Shown here piece after piece: positions 1-5,306 of a stretch of DNA of 10,528 bases. A program made the position numbers and the translations under genes. How positions within the stretch are numbered: position 1 is the stretch's first letter; each line of letters starts with the position of its first letter. Location: positions 1-10,528 of the forward strand of contig JABGUA010000131.1 of NCBI GenBank assembly GCA_018646825.1, written 5' to 3'. Below the pieces are notes generated by a model, which saw only the letters and a list, made by a program, of their open reading frames with translations, did no database searches and was not told where the DNA came from. This DNA is from Piscirickettsiaceae bacterium (GTDB lineage: Bacteria; Pseudomonadota; Gammaproteobacteria; Nitrosococcales; Methylophagaceae).

Positions 1-428
1 AGTTAAAAACTGAAAAAGAATACACGATCTTATTTGCCGATGACTCAGCCATTGCACGAAAACAAATCACCCAAACACTAGATCATTTGGGCATTAAATA
101 CATTCAGAATATTAACGGTGCCAATGCTTGGATTCAATTGGATAAAATGGCAACACGTTGTGAAGAAGAAGGTACCGATATCATGGATGAGATTCAGCTG
201 GTACTAACGGATGTTGAAATGCCCGAAATGGATGGCTACGTTTTGACGCAAAAAATAAAATCAGATCCTAGGATGAAACATTTGCCTGTCATTATGCATT
301 CTTCATTAACTGCAGCAGCAAATCAAAATATGGGTAAGAATGTTGGTGCAGATGCTTATGTGCCCAAATTCCAGCCGCAGGAATTAGCAGAGACATTAGA
401 AGAGTTTTTTATGAAGGGTGCTGTCTAG
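1..428 (+). CDS. cheV: CheV chemotaxis coupling protein, C-terminal receiver domain (5' truncated)
   Basis: The reading frame is open from base 3 with no start codon, so only the last 141 residues lie in the window. They form a complete response-regulator receiver domain: the acidic pair DD (bases 39-44), the phospho-acceptor Asp in TDVEMPEMDG (codon 210-212), the HSS segment corresponding to the conserved Thr/Ser, and the conserved Lys in VPKFQPQE (codon 366-368). The text around the phosphorylation site and the HSSLTAAAN / GADAYVPKF segments match the receiver of CheV better than that of CheY or CheB. CheV couples chemoreceptors to CheA through an N-terminal CheW-like domain, which would lie upstream of base 1, and its receiver tunes adaptation. 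The CheV identification is from remembered family sequence; the receiver fold is certain. The gene ends 30 bases before coq7. Confidence 0.85.
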   Translation, partial: LKTEKEYTILFADDSAIARKQITQTLDHLGIKYIQNINGANAWIQLDKMATRCEEEGTDIMDEIQLVLTDVEMPEMDGYVLTQKIKSDPRMKHLPVIMHSSLTAAANQNMGKNVGADAYVPKFQPQELAETLEEFFMKGAV

Positions 429-449
429 AATAAATGACCCACGCTATTA

Positions 450-455
450 TATAAT
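450..455 (+). promoter_or_regulatory. Perfect -10 hexamer just upstream of coq7
   Basis: TATAAT lies within an 18-bp imperfect palindrome (442-459). A start site 6-7 bases downstream would fall at about 462, the coq7 ATG, and would give a leaderless transcript. No good -35 is seen (best 3 of 6 at 426-431), and the AT-rich palindrome could produce the hexamer by chance. Confidence 0.3.
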
Positions 456-461
456 AACGTG

Positions 462-1100
462 ATGCGACATCTTAATCTTATCGACAGTTTTATCACTGAA
501 TGTGATAAAACGTTAAAAACTTTATTCGGCAAACCTGAAGTCAGTGATCGTTCTGTACCTGGAGCGGGTTTGGTGGAACCGAATTTATCAGAAATTCAAA
601 AAAAAGAGTCAATGCGCTTAATGCGTATTAACCATGCGGGTGAAGTCTCGGCACAGGCACTGTATCAAGGCCAGGCTTTAACAGCAAAACTACCCGAAGT
701 TAGGGCCTCCATGGATCAAGCAGCACGTGAAGAAAGCGATCACCTTGCTTGGTGCGAGCGTCGGGTTCATCAGTTAGGGGGCCGGACTAGTATCTTTAAC
801 CCATTATGGTATGCAGGATCTTTTGTATTAGGGGCTACAGCAGGAAAAGTTGGGGATAAATGGAGTTTGGGTTTTGTTGCTGAAACAGAAACGCAGGTGG
901 TTAAACACTTAGAACAGCATATAGAAAAATTGAGTACAGAAGATACTAAAAGTCGTGCGGTTCTAGAGCAAATGCGTGACGACGAGGCGCATCATAGAGC
1001 GATGGCAATAGAAGCCGGAGGGGTTGATTTACCCAAACCGATTAAACAAGCCATGTCTTTGGTTTCAAAAGTCATGATAGCGGCTAGCTATCGATTATAA
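462..1100 (+). CDS. coq7: Coq7-type di-iron 3-demethoxyubiquinol hydroxylase
   Basis: This enzyme adds the last ring hydroxyl (C6) in ubiquinone synthesis using O2, at the inner membrane. The 212-residue product carries all six expected di-iron ligands at the family spacing: E61 (in NHAGE), E91 and H94 (EESDH), E143 (ETETQ), E175 and H178 (EAHH). It matches the bacterial long form with an N-terminal segment ahead of the LMRINHAGEV core, close to the pseudomonad protein. Two adjacent starts exist, GTG 459 and ATG 462; ATG is preferred. Neither has a Shine-Dalgarno sequence. The gene follows cheV by about 30 bases and ends 6 bases before the convergent PilZ gene. It implies aerobic respiration with ubiquinone. 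An organism with this Coq7 often lacks UbiF, which cannot be checked here. Confidence 0.95.
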   Translation: MRHLNLIDSFITECDKTLKTLFGKPEVSDRSVPGAGLVEPNLSEIQKKESMRLMRINHAGEVSAQALYQGQALTAKLPEVRASMDQAAREESDHLAWCERRVHQLGGRTSIFNPLWYAGSFVLGATAGKVGDKWSLGFVAETETQVVKHLEQHIEKLSTEDTKSRAVLEQMRDDEAHHRAMAIEAGGVDLPKPIKQAMSLVSKVMIAASYRL

Positions 1101-1106
1101 AATGCT

Positions 1107-1430
1107 TTAATGTGTTTCTGATAATGAAACAGAAACATGATATAGCTTAGTATCCGTTTGATCAGTCTCACAGCGAATGACCTTTCCTGCGGCGACAAAT
1201 GGGGGCAGTTTTTGGTTACTAGAATTCATAATCAATTCGACTTCATCACCTATATTAATGGCGTCTTCAGTTGTCATATAAAGACCTGTAGCACTCAAAT
1301 TTTGACTTGTCCCGTGATACGTTTTCTCGCCTTTACCTTTAATAGTAAACGTGACTAACGTATCAATCTGCATTCTGACAAAACCACGTTTTTCTTCATA
1401 TATTTCATCTACCACCTTCAGACTCCTCAT
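1107..1430 (-). CDS. Small PilZ-domain protein (predicted cyclic di-GMP binder)
   Basis: The product has 107 residues from ATG 1430 and is essentially one PilZ domain. The two cyclic di-GMP signatures are visible: the arginine motif K14-R15-GFV-R19 near the N-terminus and N44-LSATG49, equivalent to (D/N)xSxxG, followed by a beta-rich stretch to the C-terminus. Stand-alone PilZ proteins pass cyclic di-GMP signals to motility, pili or exopolysaccharide machinery; the partner is not indicated here, though cheV and pilW are in the same window. The start is uncertain. A TTG at 1436 extends the frame by two residues. A GTG at 1415 has an excellent AGGAG seven bases upstream, lying inside the longer reading, and would give 102 residues with the domain intact. 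The stop is 6 bases from that of coq7. Confidence 0.88.
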   Translation of the reverse strand: MRSLKVVDEIYEEKRGFVRMQIDTLVTFTIKGKGEKTYHGTSQNLSATGLYMTTEDAINIGDEVELIMNSSNQKLPPFVAAGKVIRCETDQTDTKLYHVSVSLSETH

Positions 1431-1436
1431 TAACAA

Positions 1437-1599
1437 TGGCCATTAATTAGGATCCTAAGATAAATAACGAGGCAAAACTATGGGCTAAGTCTGACATCTG
1501 ATTAATTTGCATAAGATAAAGCAGAAAGACGAGCTAAAACTGGAGTTTTGTGATTAGATGCCGATTAACTAACTAAATAAGCTTAACTGGGAGGTAAAC
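1437..1599. other. Intergenic region between divergent pilZ and the 1600 gene
   Basis: The region must hold promoters for both flanking genes, but no convincing -35/-10 pair is seen. It contains two perfect palindromes near the PilZ start, AATGGCCATT (1435-1444) and TTAGGATCCTAA (1447-1458), and a dyad AAAACT-GG-AGTTTT (1536-1549). Any of these could be operators; none resembles a site I recognise. No small ORF with a ribosome binding site is evident. Confidence 0.4.
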
Positions 1600-2019
1600 A
1601 TGAGATTAAAATCAACGATACAGATGGCAGCTTTGGTCCTGTTATTAGGAGCAGGATCGATCTCTCAAGCTTTAACATTACCCGATGTACCAATGGAGCC
1701 TATTTACTTTGAACCGCCGGTGATAGAGCGAAATGAACAAGTAGAGCAACTTAGTTGTGTTGGTTTAGATAATACTATTCGTAATATGCAACCCTACCGC
1801 TACACGTATAAAGCCCCATTTTATGAGGACGACGGAAATAAACTGGCTGCGGCGATGATTACACTGGATTTTATACCAATAGTACAGGGTTTAGCAGGGG
1901 TAGCATATTTGGGCTATTCCTCTACAGTAGAGGAAAAAGAACAGCGTAGAATGTTATTAGTTGAGCAGCGTATCGCTCTGTTACAACAATTAAAATCAGA
2001 GAAACAATGCTTTGAATAG
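1600..2019 (+). CDS. Exported protein of unknown function with two cysteines
   Basis: The 139-residue product begins with a clear Sec signal peptide: MRLK, a hydrophobic core (about residues 9-20), and a likely cleavage after SQA24. There is no lipobox Cys. The mature part starts proline-rich (PDVPMEPIYFEPPV), has two cysteines (C53, C137) that could form a periplasmic disulfide, an uncharged apolar stretch at about 91-106 that could be a membrane segment, and a charged helical C-terminus (EEKEQRRMLLVEQRIALLQQL) with a coiled-coil look. I do not recognise the family. The start is well supported by GGGAGGT (1589-1595), five bases before ATG, one of the two strongest ribosome binding sites here; the other belongs to the next gene. 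The 101-base gap and candidate promoter before that gene suggest separate transcription, so a functional link is open. Confidence 0.75.
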   Translation: MRLKSTIQMAALVLLLGAGSISQALTLPDVPMEPIYFEPPVIERNEQVEQLSCVGLDNTIRNMQPYRYTYKAPFYEDDGNKLAAAMITLDFIPIVQGLAGVAYLGYSSTVEEKEQRRMLLVEQRIALLQQLKSEKQCFE

Positions 2020-2053
2020 TAGGGCTCTACAAACAGTAAAAACCCTATAGAAG

Positions 2054-2082
2054 TTGTCGTTTATGTAATGTTTATGTACTAT
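2054..2082 (+). promoter_or_regulatory. Candidate sigma70 promoter of the WYEAN repeat gene, with phased direct repeats
   Basis: TTGTCG (2054-2059) and TACTAT (2077-2082) are 17 bases apart, each matching 4-5 of 6 consensus positions. The spacer and -10 region contain an exact 8-bp direct repeat, TTTATGTA, at 2060-2067 and 2071-2078, starting 11 bases apart, about one helical turn, which is typical of a tandem regulator site. The predicted transcript start is near 2089. Confidence 0.45.
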
Positions 2083-2085
2083 CGA

Positions 2086-2109
2086 CTTGAGATAATAATG
2101 TATCTCGGG
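2086..2109 (+). promoter_or_regulatory. 5' UTR hairpin reaching into the ribosome binding site
   Basis: GAGATA (2089-2094) and TATCTC (2101-2106) form a perfect 6-bp stem with a 6-base loop. Two G-U pairs and one C-G pair extend it outward so that 2107-2109, the first three bases of the Shine-Dalgarno GGGAGGG (2107-2113), are paired. The predicted start of transcription (about 2089) coincides with the stem base. It may stabilise the mRNA 5' end or regulate translation. Confidence 0.45.
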
Positions 2110-2120
2110 AGGGTTATACG

Positions 2121-3263
2121 ATGAGTACAACGATACATATAAACGAAAAATGGCTAGATGGAGAGCAAGGAAAAGCACAAAAAAAAGCCAAAAAATGGTA
2201 TCAGGCTAACCGAGCCACACCTTCTGAAATAACTGTCACGCCATGGTATAAAGCGAATAGCAAACCAACAAAGGCGGCAGGATTACCTTGGTATGAAGCA
2301 AATATGAGCAAACATTTAGATACTAAGAAAAAATGGTACGAAGCTAACTTAAAAGCCGCTGTCACTTCTGTTAAAGCGACACGACAAAAGTGGTACGAAG
2401 CCAATAAACAGCAGGCCGCTATCACGACTGGAACCCCGTGGTATGAGTCCAATATGCATGCGGATCCGCATGCAGATATCAAGAAAAAATGGTATGAAGC
2501 TAATTTAGAAGCAGCGCGGGCAACGCAACAGAAATGGTATGAAGCCAACCTCGACAATACTAAGACTGAGAAGCATTGGTATGAGTTTAGTGACCAAAAC
2601 ATCAGTGATACCAAGCAAAAATGGTATCAAGCTAATTTGGAAGCGGCTCGTAATAATAGAAAAAGCAAACCTTGGTATGAAGCTAATTTAGTTGTTGATC
2701 CACATGCAGATGTGAAGAAAAAATGGTACGAGGCTAATTTAGCTTTGGCAAAAGAAAAACAAATCAATAACAAGTGGTATGAAGCGAATACCAGGGCAGC
2801 ACGCGAGAATCAAAGTAAATGGTACGAGGCAGCCTCACAGCCGACAGCCAAGGTCGAAACGCCGTGGTACGAAGCCAATATGCAACAGCATGTTGATATA
2901 AAGAAAAAATGGTACGAAGCGAATTTGGAAATAGCGCGATCCAATGTTAAAGCTGTAAAACAGAAATGGTATGAAGCGAATCAAGCATCTGCGAAGGATG
3001 ATGACGTAGTGCCATGGTACGAAGCGAACTTGACGGCAGATCCTCATGCCGATTTGAAAAAGAAATGGTATGAAGCCAATTTAGCGGCTGCCAGAACGGC
3101 GCGTAACAATAAGCCATGGTATGAAGCGAATATTACAGTGGACCCACATGCCGACTTAAAGAAAAAGTGGTATGAAGCGAATATAGCTTTAGTAAGAAAG
3201 AAAAGTATTAAGAAAAAGTGGTACGAGGCTAATGCTGAAACTGCACGTGATAATCAGGAATAG
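2121..3263 (+). CDS. WYEAN-repeat protein, 22 aromatic/lysine motifs, unknown function
   Basis: The 380-residue product is a repeat array from end to end. It has 22 copies of a WYEAN-type motif (16 exact; variants WYQAN x2, WYKAN, WYESN, WYEFS, WYEAA) plus a degenerate KWLDGE at the N-terminus. Tryptophans sit at 26, 42, 57, 72, 91, 107, 124 and on to 367, spaced 14-19 residues. Fourteen copies are preceded by K, seven by P, one by H. Four PWYEAN copies lead into DPHAD-x-KKK-WYEAN. Linkers are charged or Ala/Arg-rich (such as LEAARATQQ) and look helical or disordered. Trp and Tyr each make about 6% of residues; there is no Cys. No signal peptide, membrane segment or enzyme motif is seen, so a cytosolic location is inferred. 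The start is supported by GGGAGGG seven bases upstream. The gene appears monocistronic. I do not recognise the family; the gene call itself is secure. Confidence 0.93.
   Translation: MSTTIHINEKWLDGEQGKAQKKAKKWYQANRATPSEITVTPWYKANSKPTKAAGLPWYEANMSKHLDTKKKWYEANLKAAVTSVKATRQKWYEANKQQAAITTGTPWYESNMHADPHADIKKKWYEANLEAARATQQKWYEANLDNTKTEKHWYEFSDQNISDTKQKWYQANLEAARNNRKSKPWYEANLVVDPHADVKKKWYEANLALAKEKQINNKWYEANTRAARENQSKWYEAASQPTAKVETPWYEANMQQHVDIKKKWYEANLEIARSNVKAVKQKWYEANQASAKDDDVVPWYEANLTADPHADLKKKWYEANLAAARTARNNKPWYEANITVDPHADLKKKWYEANIALVRKKSIKKKWYEANAETARDNQE
2286..2534 (+). repeat. Diverged internal duplication, copy 1 (partner 2862-3110)
   Basis: Residues 56-138 align with residues 248-330. 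Both run P-WYEAN, +15 WYEAN, +19 WYEAN, +16 P-WY(E), +17 DPHAD-linked WYEAN, with identical spacings. In the first 50 residues I count 30 identities by eye, including linker positions outside the motif, so this is an old block duplication and not only motif convergence. Confidence 0.65.
2862..3110 (+). repeat. Diverged internal duplication, copy 2 (partner 2286-2534)
   Basis: Second copy of the five-motif block described for 2286-2534. Its linkers HVDI and NVKAVKQ correspond to HLDT and SVKATRQ of the first copy, and ADPHADL to ADPHADI. Confidence 0.65.
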
Positions 3264-3308
3264 TGACAATGTATTTGGGCTAATAAGCTAGGATAAACAT
3301 TACCTTAT

Positions 3309-3342
3309 AAGCTATCGTTACGTTTTGTAACGATAGCTTTTT
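3309..3342 (+). terminator. Intrinsic terminator after the WYEAN gene
   Basis: A perfect 13-bp inverted repeat (3309-3321 with 3327-3339) encloses the 5-base loop GTTTT, and its descending arm runs into TTTTT (3338-3342). It lies 46 bases after the WYEAN stop and 48 before the carbonic anhydrase start. It is the only clear intrinsic terminator in the window and isolates the two genes. Confidence 0.92.
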
Positions 3343-3358
3343 ATTGTCCGAGACCAAC

Positions 3359-3377
3359 CTTATTTATGCTAAATAAG
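3359..3377 (+). promoter_or_regulatory. Perfect 8-3-8 inverted repeat upstream of carbonic anhydrase
   Basis: CTTATTTA and TAAATAAG flank the spacer TGC, ending 13 bases before the ATG at 3391. A weak -10-like TATGCT (3365-3370) falls inside it. It could be a repressor operator or a leader hairpin just ahead of the weak AAAGAG ribosome binding site. No U-tract follows, so it is not a terminator. Confidence 0.5.
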
Positions 3378-3390
3378 AAAGAGATAAACA

Positions 3391-4020
3391 ATGGCGAGCA
3401 CAGAAAAACTAATTGGGGGATTTAAGCGTTTTCAACAGCAGTATTTTGGTGATGATAGACGTTTGTATGCCAGTATGAAACAGGGGCAGCCTGCAAAAAC
3501 ATTAATGGTGGCCTGTTGTGACTCACGTGTTGACCCTGCAATTTTGACCGATTGTGATCCCGGTGACTTATTTATTGTGCGTAATGTCGCGAATCTTGTA
3601 CCACCCTGTGAAAATGCGGGGCACTATCATGGTACCAGCGCTGCCCTAGAGTTTGCAGTCAACTCGCTACAAGTAGAAAATATTATCGTCATGGGGCATG
3701 CGAATTGCGGCGGGATAATGGCATTATGGCATGATGATGGCACGACGGCCTCTCAATTCATTCATCCTTGGGTATCAATTGCGCAAGCTGCAAAAGATAA
3801 AGTAAAAGCCAGTCATTTAGGCAAGACAATTCCAGAACAATTAACGGCCTGTGAACAAGCGGCTATTTTGGTCTCGCTGGAGAATCTCCTCAGTTTTTCT
3901 TGTATCAAAGAGCGGGTTGAACAAGGGATACTCAGTTTGCACGGCTGGTACTTTGACGTACTGATGGGGGAATTATTCAGTTATCGGCCTGAGAAAGGTT
4001 GTTTTGTTGCTGTAGATTAA
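3391..4020 (+). CDS. Beta-class carbonic anhydrase
   Basis: This zinc enzyme interconverts CO2 and bicarbonate, supplying bicarbonate to carboxylases and balancing pH. The 209-residue protein has the usual bacterial length and all active-site residues: zinc ligands C42, H103 and C106, with the Asp-Arg dyad D44 and R46 in CCDSRVDP and the MGHANCGG motif. RNVAN (64-68) and the ALEFAVNSL helix are also typical. No signal peptide is seen, so it should be cytosolic. It has its own transcription unit, between the terminator at 3309-3342 and convergent bamE (7-base gap), and a 19-bp dyad stands before it. Proximity to the WYEAN-repeat gene is suggestive only, since the terminator separates them. No carboxysome or bicarbonate transporter genes are in the window. 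Confidence 0.95.
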   Translation: MASTEKLIGGFKRFQQQYFGDDRRLYASMKQGQPAKTLMVACCDSRVDPAILTDCDPGDLFIVRNVANLVPPCENAGHYHGTSAALEFAVNSLQVENIIVMGHANCGGIMALWHDDGTTASQFIHPWVSIAQAAKDKVKASHLGKTIPEQLTACEQAAILVSLENLLSFSCIKERVEQGILSLHGWYFDVLMGELFSYRPEKGCFVAVD

Positions 4021-4027
4021 AGTCCTA

Positions 4028-4795
4028 TTAATCTATACCAACACTGCGCTTGAAACGTTGGAAAAGGCTGAGGGGTTCAATTTCTTTCTCGATCAGTTCT
4101 TCAGGTGTAACAGTTGCAGGTACGTCAATAATATCGACTTCATCGAGGGTTTCTTCTTTGCTTGAGCCGATAAAACGTCTTAATAAACTTGGTTTACTGT
4201 CTTCCTCAACCTCTTGCATATCTTCTTTAATATCATCACTACTGACAGAACCCGTAATGCGATCCAGGATACCTTTAGATTGGGTAGGGACTGGGATAGG
4301 GCGATCTTTGAAGAGGTCGACTTTGTCGGTCACATTCTCAGTCGCTTCCTCATCTTCCATGCCTATTTTTTCTTTAATATCTTCAATTAAACCGACTTTC
4401 TTATCAGAAAGTGGAACAACAACATTACTATCGATTTTAAGAGTTTTAGGTATTTCTTTTCGGGCAACAATACGGGTATTACCATCAAGGTAATCCAACG
4501 TTTCGTTCTTGAAATAAACCGTAATACGGCGCTGTTCACGTTCGCCGTTGCCTGGATGCAAACTATAAATGTAATCCCAACGATCAGGGTGGAAGGTATC
4601 AATAATAAGCGGCGTGCCCATAACATAAGCAACTTGGTTCTTAGTCATGCCTTGTTCTAACTGATTCAGCATATCCTGGTTAATATCATTACCTTGTTGG
4701 ACATCAATACGATAAACGCCGGGAATTTTATCCTTTGCACAACCTGTGATGAATAAAGCAAGAAACGAAAAAGTGTAAATGAGGACGGTTTTCAT
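4028..4795 (-). CDS. bamE: BamE-type outer membrane assembly lipoprotein with long C-terminal tail
   Basis: BamE is a lipoprotein subunit of the BAM complex that folds beta-barrel proteins into the outer membrane. A signal peptide ends in the lipobox FITGC (C19). Residues 24-110 form the BamE/SmpA fold with its hallmark sequence: GVYRIDVQQGN, LEQGMTKNQV, MGTPLI, DTFHPDRWDYIYS and an ITVYFKNE strand. At 255 residues it is far longer than E. coli BamE (113) and longer than pseudomonad OmlA (about 176). The extra ~140 residues are acidic and low in complexity, with a recurring short amphipathic motif (GLIEDIKEKIG, GILDRITGSV, SLLRRFIGSS, SLFQRFKRSVG). It stands divergent from fur with a 74-base shared upstream region, the common gammaproteobacterial arrangement. 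Confidence 0.93.
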   Translation of the reverse strand: MKTVLIYTFSFLALFITGCAKDKIPGVYRIDVQQGNDINQDMLNQLEQGMTKNQVAYVMGTPLIIDTFHPDRWDYIYSLHPGNGEREQRRITVYFKNETLDYLDGNTRIVARKEIPKTLKIDSNVVVPLSDKKVGLIEDIKEKIGMEDEEATENVTDKVDLFKDRPIPVPTQSKGILDRITGSVSSDDIKEDMQEVEEDSKPSLLRRFIGSSKEETLDEVDIIDVPATVTPEELIEKEIEPLSLFQRFKRSVGID

Positions 4796-4869
4796 TTATA
4801 TTGAACATCTTAATTAATTACCAAACTGCGATGATACGCTAATCGCTCAGTTTCGACGAGGCATCTTTT
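4796..4869. promoter_or_regulatory. Divergent bamE-fur promoter region
   Basis: Both genes must start transcription in or near these 74 bases. An AT-rich palindromic run TAATTAATTA (4811-4820) and an inverted repeat GCGAT-N9-ATCGC (4828-4846) are visible. No hexamer pair reaches a convincing score. GAGG (4858-4861) is the fur ribosome binding site, eight bases before ATG. Confidence 0.4.
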
Positions 4870-5295
4870 ATGAGTGCAGAAAGACAAGATTTAAGAAAAG
4901 CAGGACTCAAGGTTACTTTACCTAGATTGAAGGTTTTAGAAATACTAGAGGATGCTGAGCTACGTCATATGAGTGCGGAAGACGTTTATAAAGCGCTATT
5001 AGAAACGGGCGAAGAGATTGGTCTAGCGACAGTATATCGCGTACTGACTCAGTTTGAAGGTGCTGGTTTAGTATCTCGTCTTAGCATCGATGGTGGTCAT
5101 GCGGTATTCGAACTTGAAGATGGCGCGCATCATGACCATTTGCTGTGCGTGAAATGTAACCAAATAGAAGAGTTCGTCGATGAAGTGATTGAGCAACGTC
5201 AGCGTGCGATAGCGGCAGAAAAAGGCTTCGAAATGACAGAGCATAGCCTGTACATTTATGGTATCTGTAAGCGGTGCCAAGCGGAAAATAATTAA
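4870..5295 (+). CDS. fur: Ferric uptake regulator Fur
   Basis: Fur is an iron-sensing dimeric repressor of iron uptake genes. The 141-residue product has the N-terminal winged helix (KAGLKVTLPRLKVLEIL; recognition helix LATVYRVLTQFE, residues 52-63) and the C-terminal metal-binding half: H33, E81, the HHDH cluster (87-90), C93/C96 (CVKC), H125 and C133/C136 (CKRC). The full set of sensory and structural metal ligands and the length fit Fur proper and not Zur or PerR, though a paralogue elsewhere cannot be excluded. The start has GAGG eight bases upstream. The gene is divergent from bamE and converges on recN with an 11-base gap and no terminator. Confidence 0.95.
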   Translation: MSAERQDLRKAGLKVTLPRLKVLEILEDAELRHMSAEDVYKALLETGEEIGLATVYRVLTQFEGAGLVSRLSIDGGHAVFELEDGAHHDHLLCVKCNQIEEFVDEVIEQRQRAIAAEKGFEMTEHSLYIYGICKRCQAENN

Positions 5296-5306
5296 TCAAG
5301 AAACGG

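Larger units (their letters stand above)
2193..3233 (+). repeat. Array of 22 in-frame WYEAN-motif units
   Basis: The 15-base core encoding WYEAN recurs every 42-57 bases, always in frame. The 16 exact WYEAN motifs are written in 10 different ways, with all four Ala codons, both Tyr codons, both Glu codons and both Asn codons, so the DNA has diverged while the peptide has not. The GCG Ala codon is concentrated in the 3' half (units 13-21), hinting that this half expanded more recently. Confidence 0.95.

Noticed and set aside
2019..2047. TAGGG/CCCTA and GTAG/CTAC hairpins after the exported-protein gene
   Set aside because: Stems are only 4-5 bp with no U-tract; not a credible terminator.
2201..3047. 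Antisense open frames with repeated ASYHF or RFVPF patterns
   Set aside because: They are the reverse-strand image of the WYEAN codons, with no ribosome binding site or separate coding signal.
2193..3233. Regularly spaced ~15-base repeats resembling a CRISPR array
   Set aside because: Repeats are short, vary at synonymous sites, stay in one reading frame and lack cas genes; they are coding repeats.
4050..4632. Open frames opposite or out of frame within bamE
   Set aside because: Ser- and Leu-rich low-complexity shadows of the acidic tail codons, with no coding support.
4828..4850. Fur box in the bamE-fur promoter region
   Set aside because: GATGAT-like text matches only part of the GATAATGATAATCATTATC consensus; too weak to claim autoregulation.
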